A stretch of DNA of 48,391 nucleotides, taken from JBOFSQ01 sp051651625. Lineage in GTDB: Bacteria; Planctomycetota; Planctomycetia; Pirellulales; Thermoguttaceae. Made by a program: the position numbers and the translations under genes. Below, in pieces: positions 31,912 to 39,159 of the stretch. The notes under the pieces were generated by a model. The model was not told where the DNA came from. It made no database searches and worked only from the letters and a program-made list of their open reading frames with translations. The first letter of the stretch is position 1, and each line of letters begins with the position of its first letter. Location of the stretch: contig JBOFSQ010000077.1 of assembly GCA_051651625.1 (NCBI GenBank), forward strand, positions 1 to 48,391. The letters are read 5' to 3'.

Positions 31912-33261
31912 ATGAACAACTTGCAGACAACTCAAATGGATATTAATCCTGTTAAGATGGGGGGGGGGGGCAATACAGCTAAACCTTGCTCATTCTTCGG
32001 CGTCTTCTGCGACGCCATACGTTCCGCATTCGCGCAACGTCACCGGAACGGTTTCACACTCGTCGAACTGCTGGTGGTCATCGCCATCATCGGTGTTCTT
32101 GTCGCCCTGCTCTTGCCCGCCGTACAAGCCGCACGAGAAGCAGCAAGACGGATGCAATGTACGAACAGTATCAAGCAATTGGGGCTGTCTGTACACAACT
32201 TCATCAGTACGCACAACCGAATCCCCAACAACGGTACTGATGCGCTCTGGATGGGGTATCAGCCTGCTGGCGGCCCGGCGGCATACCACGTCATTCCTAG
32301 AGCGTCAGGGACTCGCTTGGATGGCGTCGATCAGTACAGTGCATTCACCGCACTGCTGCCGTTCTTTGAGCAGCAGGCACTCTATGATCGGATCGCCGGT
32401 TACTGTTCGGCATCGATGACGTATCCTCTGACAGGTGCTTGGGATGTGAATATCCCAGCTCCGAGTGGTACAGGAAAGATGGCGAAGGATAACCTTGACA
32501 ATCCTTTCATGACCCCCATTACCACTCTCATGTGCCCTTCTGATGGCAACTTGCTAACGAAGATCACGGCGGCCCATACGGGGCGGACTAATTACCGTTT
32601 CAATCGTGGTGATTGGATGATCGGTGATGATTGGGGTGAGAACCGTCAGTTGCGTGGTATTGCGCGGGCTTATGCGAGGAAGAGTGACCCGGGCAATGCT
32701 AATGCGACTGATTACACGTTTGGTGAGGTTACCCTCTCCAACATAACTGATGGAACAAGCAACACATTGCTCTTCGCTGAAGCACTGGTCGAACCATCAA
32801 GTGGAACCAACATGTACAAAATGGCAACTGCGAAAGACGTAGACATTCACGGAAAAGCTGCAGCAACCTGTCTTGCTGCGCGTGGAACCAGTGGAATGCT
32901 TGCTTCAGGATTTAGTGCTTCCAGTCAACGACGTGGGCATCGTTGGGGTGATCGTGCCAGCATCTTCACGGGGTTCATGACCGCGTTACCACCAAACTAC
33001 CCCTCATGTAACCGCGACGATTCCGTCAATGGATGTCTTGCTCTGACACCAACCAGCAACCATTCGGGGGGTGTTAACGTGGGGTTGTGCGATGGGGCTG
33101 TGCGTTTTGTTTCAGAGACCATCGATTGTGGTGATATTACGAAAGTGTTAGGTTATCCCACAAATACCGGTGAAGGACATCAGTGGACGGGGCCCTCAAC
33201 CGGCGGTATATGGGGAAAGGTAGCAACGCCCGCCGGTAGTGAAGCCGCTTCGCTGCCGTAG
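31912..33261 (+). CDS. DUF1559 protein with prepilin-type N-terminus and a 12-G coding run
   Basis: 449 residues. GAAAGGAG precedes the ATG at 31912. After ~46 hydrophilic residues comes the type IV prepilin signal G-F-T-L-V-E-L-L-V-V-I-A-I-I-G-V-L-V-A-L-L-L, cut after Gly, then A-R-R-M-Q-C-T-N-S-I-K-Q-L-G-L-S. The DUF1559 body ends with the planctomycete signature H-S-G-G-V-N-V-G-L-C-D-G-A-V-R-F-V-S. These are exported, probably pseudopilin-like surface or secretion proteins, greatly expanded in Planctomycetota. The leader before the prepilin site is longer than the usual few residues, and codons 16-20 include a run of twelve G (31959-31970). The lipoprotein gene 39 bp downstream is probably co-transcribed. 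Confidence 0.95.
   Translation: MNNLQTTQMDINPVKMGGGGNTAKPCSFFGVFCDAIRSAFAQRHRNGFTLVELLVVIAIIGVLVALLLPAVQAAREAARRMQCTNSIKQLGLSVHNFISTHNRIPNNGTDALWMGYQPAGGPAAYHVIPRASGTRLDGVDQYSAFTALLPFFEQQALYDRIAGYCSASMTYPLTGAWDVNIPAPSGTGKMAKDNLDNPFMTPITTLMCPSDGNLLTKITAAHTGRTNYRFNRGDWMIGDDWGENRQLRGIARAYARKSDPGNANATDYTFGEVTLSNITDGTSNTLLFAEALVEPSSGTNMYKMATAKDVDIHGKAAATCLAARGTSGMLASGFSASSQRRGHRWGDRASIFTGFMTALPPNYPSCNRDDSVNGCLALTPTSNHSGGVNVGLCDGAVRFVSETIDCGDITKVLGYPTNTGEGHQWTGPSTGGIWGKVATPAGSEAASLP
31959..31970 (+). repeat. Poly-G tract of 12 in the DUF1559 coding sequence
   Basis: Twelve consecutive G, coding the end of Met16 and Gly17-Gly20, between AAGAT and CAATAC. It is the longest single-base run I see in the window. 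Tracts like this slip during replication. Confidence 0.9.
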
Positions 33262-33300
33262 AAAACAATTTTGCAACAAATCATTGAGGAGGTTTTTCGT

Positions 33301-33759
33301 ATGACGTGTTTGATGAAAATGTTTGCTGTTTTGTTCGCGGTGGCGGCATTAGCAGTAGTTGGTTGCGGTGGTCGCACGGCTATCAAGACAGAGCAAACTG
33401 GAGGTGTCGTCACCTACAAAGGAGCACCTATCGAGGGAGCAACAGTGACATTCTCACCAAAAGCGGAGGGTGGCGGGAGCGGTGCCGTCGGCTTGACAGA
33501 CGTACAGGGACGCTACAAATTGCAGACGCTCTTGGGTGAATCTGATGCTGGGACAACGCCCGGCGACTATAATGTCACTGTGTCGAAGTCGAAGATGGAG
33601 CCAACAGGTGCTACGATTAAAGAACCTGATGGAACAACCCGCGAAGTGACGAAGCCGGTTTCGCTGCTACCGAAAAAGTACGACGATTCAAGAACAACGC
33701 CGCTTTCTGCAACCGTCGTTAAAGGCAAGAACACGTTTGACTTTGACTTAGTAGATTAG
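33301..33759 (+). CDS. Small lipoprotein with carboxypeptidase-regulatory-like (beta-sandwich) domain
   Basis: 152 residues. AGGAGG lies 8 nt before the ATG at 33301. A lipoprotein signal (A-V-L-F-A-V-A-A-L-A-V-V-G-C-G-G) gives a mature Cys near residue 22. The body has G-G-V-V-T-Y-K-G-A-P-I-E-G-A-T-V-T-F-S-P and T-D-V-Q-G-R-Y-K-L-Q-T, the transthyretin-like fold common beside DUF1559 genes in planctomycetes. It would be lipidated and anchored in the envelope, and Lnt (2892-4736) would act in its maturation. It shares the DUF1559 promoter and ends before a strong terminator. Binding partner unknown. Confidence 0.88.
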   Translation: MTCLMKMFAVLFAVAALAVVGCGGRTAIKTEQTGGVVTYKGAPIEGATVTFSPKAEGGGSGAVGLTDVQGRYKLQTLLGESDAGTTPGDYNVTVSKSKMEPTGATIKEPDGTTREVTKPVSLLPKKYDDSRTTPLSATVVKGKNTFDFDLVD

Positions 33760-33792
33760 TTCTTGGCTGTAGTTCGTGCTTTGTAAACTTGT

Positions 33793-33827
33793 GGGCGAAT
33801 CCTTTTTGTGGGGTTCGCCCTTTTTTT
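33793..33827 (+). terminator. Rho-independent terminator of the DUF1559/lipoprotein operon
   Basis: GGGCGAA (33793-33799) and TTCGCCC (33814-33820) form a perfect 7-bp stem with a 14-nt loop, followed by seven T (33821-33827). This is the clearest intrinsic terminator in the window. Confidence 0.85.
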
Positions 33828-33922
33828 GTACAATTTTCACGGGGGGACTTCGCCAGTTTTGTTGGCATGGTACGATTTCGTGTGTACGAGTGTCGTCACC
33901 ATCGCAGCAGAAAGTCGATTCG

Positions 33923-34981
33923 ATGTTGCATCCGCCAAACGCAGAACGTCTCGATCAAGACGAGTTCAGTTTCGACATAACGCACGATCAGTTTTTCAAG
34001 GAGACGTTTGGGCTCAAGCCGATTGCGATTGCGTTTTTGAAGATCGTGCTCGATTTGGTTCTTCTCAAAAGGCTCGATCTTAACAGCCTCACTGTCGAGG
34101 ACACAAATTATCTTGACGCGAGATTCAAGAAGTTTCATGCCGATGTGGTTTATCGCGTACCACTTTGGGACGGCGAATCAGTGTTGATTCACGTCGTCAT
34201 CGAACACAAGAGCGAGAACGATCTCGGAACAATTTTTCAGCTTGCGAACTATGTGATGCAGGTTCACGTTCGTGAGGCGAAGCCAATCGAGCACTGGAAT
34301 ACGAAAACGCGATTGTCGTCGGTGATACCGGTCATTTTTCACCAAGGGAAGTCGCCATTTACTGGTGCGACAGAACTCGGCGACCTGATTTGCAAACTCG
34401 AAGGCGCAGACCAACATCAAATGCGGATGCAGGCGATTTTGTTTGACCTGTCGAAATTGACTATCGAGACAATTCCTTACGATCCCGACTGCCCTGAATT
34501 TTGGCCGGTGCTTATGATAATGAAGGTCGTGTTCAACAAACGCGATGCGTTGGAACACATTGGCGAGATTTTGCTCGAATTGAAACCGTACTCCGATGTC
34601 CCGTATTATTTGCGATTGATTCGGCTGTGCGTTCACTACGTTGGGTCACACTCAAACAAATTGGAGAAAGATGAAATGCAACAAATAGACAATACTATTC
34701 AAGACACGGTTGGCAATGTCGTACCGCGTTTTACCAACTACTACTACACAACGGGCTACGATGTCGGCAAGGCCGAAGGCGTCGCCGAGGGTAAAGCCGA
34801 GGGTAAAGCCGAGGGCGAAGTTTTGGCAATTCTGACAGTGCTGAAGGCTCGGTTCGGACTCTTGCCGCAAAACATTCCGACAAAAGTTTACACGGTAAAC
34901 GACTTTGACCGTCTCGCAGAGTTAACCGCACTGGCCGCGACGTGCAAATCACTCAAAGAGTTTGAAGCCTCGTTGGGTTAA
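33923..34981 (+). CDS. Rpn-family recombination-promoting nuclease / PD-(D/E)xK putative transposase
   Basis: 352 residues. The start at 33923 follows an AGAAAG-like site; a longer frame upstream overlaps the terminator and is rejected. The family opening H-D-Q-F-F-K-E-T-F-G and the nuclease core F-H-A-D-V-V-Y-R (Asp74) with H-V-V-I-E-H-K-S-E-N-D (Glu94, Lys96) fit the Rpn/transposase_31 group. Rpn proteins are DNases that increase RecA-independent recombination; the family is often scattered in repeat-rich genomes. The C-terminus holds four tandem A-E-G-x units (A-E-G-V, A-E-G-K twice, A-E-G-E), probably a flexible or helical linker, before a short helical end. It may act alone. No terminal repeats of a transposon surround it. 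Confidence 0.9.
   Translation: MLHPPNAERLDQDEFSFDITHDQFFKETFGLKPIAIAFLKIVLDLVLLKRLDLNSLTVEDTNYLDARFKKFHADVVYRVPLWDGESVLIHVVIEHKSENDLGTIFQLANYVMQVHVREAKPIEHWNTKTRLSSVIPVIFHQGKSPFTGATELGDLICKLEGADQHQMRMQAILFDLSKLTIETIPYDPDCPEFWPVLMIMKVVFNKRDALEHIGEILLELKPYSDVPYYLRLIRLCVHYVGSHSNKLEKDEMQQIDNTIQDTVGNVVPRFTNYYYTTGYDVGKAEGVAEGKAEGKAEGEVLAILTVLKARFGLLPQNIPTKVYTVNDFDRLAELTALAATCKSLKEFEASLG
34772..34819 (+). repeat. Four in-frame 12-bp tandem units in the Rpn-family gene
   Basis: Units GCCGAAGGCGTC, GCCGAGGGTAAA, GCCGAGGGTAAA and GCCGAGGGCGAA. Each codes four residues, so changes in copy number keep the frame. Confidence 0.9.
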
Positions 34982-34990
34982 TAAACTTGC

Positions 34991-36658
34991 ATGAACTACG
35001 CCCTAGTATTTCGTCATCTTGGTAGTGTTGCGTTCATCTTGGGGATGAGCATGGCGTGTTCGCTTGTGTGGGCGTCGCCTGCGCTTGGCGGGGTGGCGTC
35101 GCAGGAGCGGTGGGGCGTGTTCGGACTTTTGGCGTCGATGGCCGTTTGCTGTGTTGTCGGTTTTACGCTACGGTTCTTGGGGCGTAGTGCGGTCAAGGTT
35201 AACGATAGCGACAAAGAGCAACGTCTCTTTCGACGCGAAGCGATGGCGGTTGTCGTAATGAGTTGGCTCCTTGCAACCGTTCTCGGCGGATTGCCGTACA
35301 TCTTGGCAGGCGTTGAGCGATCTGAAGGTGTTCGCTTTTCGTTTGTAGATGCGATGTTCGAATCGCAGTCGGGATTTTCGACGACCGGTGCAACAGTCTT
35401 CGCGGAGTTAGAAAATCGCAACCTGTTGCCGCGCTGCGTTCTCTTTTGGCGTTCGACAACGCACTTCCTCGGCGGCCTCGGAATTATGGTTCTCTTCGTC
35501 GTCCTTTTGGGACAAGGCACGGCGGGGAAGGCGTTCATGAAACTGGAGATGAGCGGCAAAGGAACGGGCGGTTCGCCGACGCCACTCAGCAGCCAGATGG
35601 CGAAGCTGGTCACGGGAGTATACTGTACGATCACCGCAATAAGCATCGTCGTACTTTGTCTATTAGGACTCTCGGTTTACGACTCGATTTGCCACACGTT
35701 CGGCGCGATTGCAACGGGCGGATTCAGCACCTACAACGCCAGTGCGGGATACTTTAGCGCACACCAGAATCTCTATCCGCACGCTGCGCTAATCGAGTGG
35801 TTTCTGGTTGTGGTGATGTTCCTCGGTGGGTGCAACTTCTTCCTGATTTTTCAGACGGTACGAATTCGCGTTTCGTCGTTTCTTCGCAATCAAGAGTTTT
35901 TGGCGTATGCTGGCGTCATCGTCGTGGCGACGCTGATCGTTCTTGCGTCGTGCCTCGCAGCGGGCGACTTCGATGCGTATGGAATGAGCGACTCGCCGCA
36001 CATTGCGATTGTTGAAACCGAACGAATCGAGGGCGGTGAATCGTTGCCGCAACCTCGTCCGACGCTGGAACACTCATTGCGGATTTCGTGTTTTCAAGTC
36101 GTTTCGATTCTCACCACGACCGGTTATTGCACCGACGAGTTTGAGAAGTGGAACCCAATCGCACTCGGAACGATCTTTTTGCTGATGGCGATTGGTGGTT
36201 GTGCTGGCGGCACGGGTGGCGGCTGGAAGGTGGTGAGATTTGTCGTCTTGACGAAACTCTGCGGACAAGAAATTGAACGTTCGTTTCGCCCGAACGTCGT
36301 TCGGCCACTTCTCTTGGATGGCGAAAAACTCGAACGCGATGTTCAATACAACATCTTGATATTCTTTGCGTTTGCGGTGCTGATTGTGGTGCTGGCGACG
36401 TTTACGATACTGGTAATCGAACCGCAAACAACGTGGCACGATCCACTCAACAATGAGGCGAAACTTATCGACACCGCTGGGATGGTGATGACGACGTTTA
36501 ACAACGTCGGCCCCGCGTTTGGCATTGTCGGCGCGCGACAGAACTACGGCGGACTGACGGAGATAACGAAACTGCTGCTGGCGTTTTTGATGCTGCTCGG
36601 TCGCCTCGAAATTATGGCCGTCCTCGCACTCTTCCACCCGACGTTTTGGAGAAATTGA
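34991..36658 (+). CDS. trkH: TrkH/KtrB-family potassium transporter subunit
   Basis: 555 residues, polytopic inner-membrane protein. The four selectivity-filter regions of the superfamily are seen: S-G-F-S-T-T-G-A-T-V, I-A-T-G-G-F-S-T-Y-N, L-T-T-T-G-Y-C-T-D-E-F and F-N-N-V-G-P-A-F-G. R-S-T-T-H-F-L-G-G-L-G-I-M-V-L and the closing L-L-G-R-L-E-I-M-A-V-L-A-L-F are also typical. It imports K+ (or Na+) with a TrkA/KtrA regulatory subunit, which is not in this window. It starts 9 bp after the Rpn-family stop with no clear Shine-Dalgarno. The stop codon directly joins a palindromic repeat. Confidence 0.94.
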   Translation: MNYALVFRHLGSVAFILGMSMACSLVWASPALGGVASQERWGVFGLLASMAVCCVVGFTLRFLGRSAVKVNDSDKEQRLFRREAMAVVVMSWLLATVLGGLPYILAGVERSEGVRFSFVDAMFESQSGFSTTGATVFAELENRNLLPRCVLFWRSTTHFLGGLGIMVLFVVLLGQGTAGKAFMKLEMSGKGTGGSPTPLSSQMAKLVTGVYCTITAISIVVLCLLGLSVYDSICHTFGAIATGGFSTYNASAGYFSAHQNLYPHAALIEWFLVVVMFLGGCNFFLIFQTVRIRVSSFLRNQEFLAYAGVIVVATLIVLASCLAAGDFDAYGMSDSPHIAIVETERIEGGESLPQPRPTLEHSLRISCFQVVSILTTTGYCTDEFEKWNPIALGTIFLLMAIGGCAGGTGGGWKVVRFVVLTKLCGQEIERSFRPNVVRPLLLDGEKLERDVQYNILIFFAFAVLIVVLATFTILVIEPQTTWHDPLNNEAKLIDTAGMVMTTFNNVGPAFGIVGARQNYGGLTEITKLLLAFLMLLGRLEIMAVLALFHPTFWRN

Positions 36659-36780
36659 CCCGTTACGGGTCGATTTGTAGGCTTCGCCCTCCGCAAGACC
36701 GCGGCTTGCGGCAATGACGCCTCGATGGGCCGCTACCGTTTTGGTACGGGAAATTCCAACCAGCTTGAGTATAAACCGCA
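36659..36780 (+). repeat. Spacer-filling repeat (family 5, copy 1) with promoter-like end
   Basis: Begins immediately after the trkH stop with CCCGTTACGGGTCGATTTG, continues GGCTTCGCCCTCCG and GGGCCGCTACCGTTTTGGT, and ends CTTGAGTATAAACCGCA next to the ATG at 36781. A second copy at 40819-40923 also runs from stop to start. The TATAAA near its end could be a -10 box. Confidence 0.85.
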
Positions 36781-37641
36781 ATGTCATTCCAAACTTGTGA
36801 ATCACCGGTGTGGCTTGCGGATCGGCGCGAAGTTGTCTGCGTTGACATCGACGCGGGAACGCTGCATGTCGCCGAAGATGTGTCGGCGACGACGCGAGAA
36901 GTTTTTGAAGTTGTGCCGACACGTTCGTTCTCGCCGCAGTGTGGATACCAGTGCGGACGAATCGGTGCTGTCGTGCCGTGCGAAACAACTGATGAACTGT
37001 TACTTGTCTGCGACGTGGGAATTGTTTTGTACAACTTGAAAACGCAGAAAACGCAAACACTTCTCGCGGTGAAATTACCGAGTGACTTACGCTTTAACGA
37101 CGCCAAGTGTGACCCGTCTGGAAAACTCTGGTGCGGCACGATCAGTCTCTCGCGGACGCGCGGTGCGGCGTCGCTCTTTCGCCTCGACCACAATCCGTGG
37201 CGACTCACCGAAGTCGTCACCGGTCTTACAAACTCAAACGGTCTCGCGTGGAGCAGCGACGGCGCGACGCTATATCACATCGACACGCCAACACGCGAAG
37301 TCGTCGCTTACGACGTTACGTCGCAAGCTGGCGACATCAAACGTCGCGGCGTAGTTGTGAAGTTCGACAACGACACACGCGGTCGCCCCGACGGAATGAC
37401 TATCGACGAAGACGGTATGCTCTGGATCGCACACTACGAAGGCGGATGCGTATCGCAGTGGAATCCGCAGAACGGCGAAAGACTCGCGGTCGTACCACTG
37501 CCGCACGACCGCGTTACGTCGTGTACCTTCGGTGGCGGTGACTTGCAAACGCTCTTCGTCACCGTCGCCGATGTCGGCATGTTCGCGTGCCGGGTTCAGA
37601 GTCGCGGAGTAGAGCCGTCGCGTGTTGTGATTCCGCGTTGA
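36781..37641 (+). CDS. SMP-30/gluconolactonase/LRE-family protein
   Basis: 286 residues with no signal peptide, so cytoplasmic. The six-blade propeller signatures are present: E-S-P-V-W near the start, R-F-N-D-A-K-C-D-P-S-G-K-L-W-C-G-T, S-N-G-L-A-W-S-S-D-G-A-T-L-Y-H-I-D-T and R-P-D-G-M-T-I-D-E-D-G-M-L-W-I-A. The Glu, Asn and Asp residues that bind the divalent metal are kept. Such enzymes hydrolyse sugar lactones such as gluconolactone or related esters. There is no Shine-Dalgarno; TATAAA lies five bases before the ATG, so a leaderless mRNA is possible. The promoter-like sequence comes from the family 5 repeat. Confidence 0.9.
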   Translation: MSFQTCESPVWLADRREVVCVDIDAGTLHVAEDVSATTREVFEVVPTRSFSPQCGYQCGRIGAVVPCETTDELLLVCDVGIVLYNLKTQKTQTLLAVKLPSDLRFNDAKCDPSGKLWCGTISLSRTRGAASLFRLDHNPWRLTEVVTGLTNSNGLAWSSDGATLYHIDTPTREVVAYDVTSQAGDIKRRGVVVKFDNDTRGRPDGMTIDEDGMLWIAHYEGGCVSQWNPQNGERLAVVPLPHDRVTSCTFGGGDLQTLFVTVADVGMFACRVQSRGVEPSRVVIPR

Positions 37642-37850
37642 CACTGTGCAGAGTTTCGCGTAGAATTGTTGTCTGTTCACGGATTGTTTTGCTTCACACC
37701 ACGTTTCGTCATTCGGCGCGTAGGCGGGAATCCATCCAGATTCTGGTCGCTCGCTTACGCTACGTCTGTGCCGATTCAGGCACTCGCTTACGCTTCGCGT
37801 TCTTATTCACTCGCTTCCCGCTCCGATTCCAACAACACAAGAGGCCCAAA
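37642..37850 (+). other. Spacer made of repeat families 6 and 4
   Basis: Holds a family 6 unit (TTTCGTCATTCGGCGCGTAG then GCGGGAATCCAT, 37704-37739) followed by diverged family 4 units (TCGCTTACGCTACGTCTG, CACTCGCTTACGCTTCGCG, CTCGCTTCCCGCTCCGATTC; 37747-37829). The Shine-Dalgarno of the next gene (AAGAGG) comes right after. No separate gene is seen. Confidence 0.75.
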
Positions 37851-38957
37851 ATGTCAGACCGTCTTCTCACTCGTCGCAACAATGTTCGTCGTCACTTGCG
37901 GAAGCTCAAGATTGATTCGCTCCTCGTGACGGCACCGGAGAACGTCCGTTACTTGACCGGTTTTCGCGGAAGCGATTCGTATCTGCTCGTCACGATGACC
38001 GACGAAGTAATCTTGAGTGACACACGATTCGAGACGCAACTAAAAGAAGAATGCCCAACGTTTGACGTGGTTGTACGTCGTCCTGATCGTTCGTCGATGG
38101 CGGACGAGGTTGTGAAGGCGATAAAGTCGCGGAAGCTGAAGAACGTCGGACTTGAGGCGAATTCGATCTCGCTTGCCGCAGCGGAAAAACTACGCGAAGA
38201 ATTGCCGACCGTGAATTGGTGCAAGACCGATGGAATCGTCGAGGCTGGTCGTCAAGTCAAAGACGCAGACGAACTCAAAGTGATTGCCCGCGCGATTCAG
38301 GTTGCGGAAACCGCGTTTCTTGAGACGCAAGACTTCTTCAGTGGCGACGAACGCCGCAGTGTCACCGAAAAAGATTGGTGCATCTGTGTTGAGTTTGAGA
38401 TGCGGTCGCTTGGCGCGGAGGGAACGTCTTTTCCGTCGATCATTGCGGCTGGTCCGAAGGCGGCGTTGCCGCACGCGATTCCGGGGAGCGAGCGAGTTAT
38501 TGATCACTCGCTACTGCTTGTCGATTGGGGTGCGTGCGTCGATGGTTATTGCAGTGACCTGACGCGGACGCTCATTCTCGAAAAACCGAGCAAGAAATTG
38601 GTCAAAGTTTACGAGACGGTTTTGGCGGCGCAGCAGGCGGCGATCAAGGCGATTCGTCCGGGGGTGAAGGCTGCCGATGTCGATGCCGCCGCCCGCCGCG
38701 TCATCGACGATGCTGGCTTCGGAAAATACTTTACGCACGGAACGGGGCACGGGATCGGTCTCAAAGTCCACGAAGCCCCACGACTCGGAAGCCGCTCAAA
38801 AGAGACGCTCCAAGCCGGAAACGTCATCACCGTCGAGCCGGGAATCTACCTTCCGGGGCAACTCGGCGTTCGGATTGAAGACGATGTTCTTGTCACCAAA
38901 ACTGGGGCGAAAGTCTTGAGTCACCTCGGCAAAACACTCAAAGACATGACGATTTAG
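37851..38957 (+). CDS. M24-family Xaa-Pro aminopeptidase
   Basis: 368 residues. The start at 37851 follows AAGAGG by 7 nt. The N-terminal creatinase-like domain (V-T-A-P-E-N-V-R-Y-L-T-G-F-R-G-S-D) leads to the pita-bread peptidase domain. The metal-binding residues are seen: L-L-V-D-W-G-A and Y-C-S-D-L-T-R-T (two Asp), G-T-G-H-G-I-G-L-K-V-H-E-A-P (His), V-E-P-G-I-Y (Glu) and R-I-E-D-D-V-L-V (Glu). It would release the N-terminal residue before proline in the cytoplasm with two Mn or Co ions. It is the only member of this family in the window and does not look part of an operon. Confidence 0.94.
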   Translation: MSDRLLTRRNNVRRHLRKLKIDSLLVTAPENVRYLTGFRGSDSYLLVTMTDEVILSDTRFETQLKEECPTFDVVVRRPDRSSMADEVVKAIKSRKLKNVGLEANSISLAAAEKLREELPTVNWCKTDGIVEAGRQVKDADELKVIARAIQVAETAFLETQDFFSGDERRSVTEKDWCICVEFEMRSLGAEGTSFPSIIAAGPKAALPHAIPGSERVIDHSLLLVDWGACVDGYCSDLTRTLILEKPSKKLVKVYETVLAAQQAAIKAIRPGVKAADVDAAARRVIDDAGFGKYFTHGTGHGIGLKVHEAPRLGSRSKETLQAGNVITVEPGIYLPGQLGVRIEDDVLVTKTGAKVLSHLGKTLKDMTI

Positions 38958-39159
38958 GAAAGACGGCGAAAGTTTGCCGATTGTCCTCATAGTAAGAATT
39001 GCGATTTTTGTTCCCGTTGTGCGGTTTGCAGCTATTGTGACTGTACAATCTCCCGATACCCACGCCATCGGACGATGAGGGGGTGCGTTTTACCCGCTGT
39101 GGGTGAAATCGCCCTTGATAACGATTCACGCAAGTTTGGGCCAAAGGGAGAAGAAAGAG

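Noticed and set aside
33923..34981. Rpn-family gene as an active insertion sequence
   Set aside because: No terminal inverted repeats or target duplications are seen around it.
36659..36780. tRNA-like or small RNA gene in the family 5 repeat
   Set aside because: No cloverleaf or T-loop pattern can be drawn, and the second copy does not conserve pairing beyond the CCCGTTACGGG palindrome.
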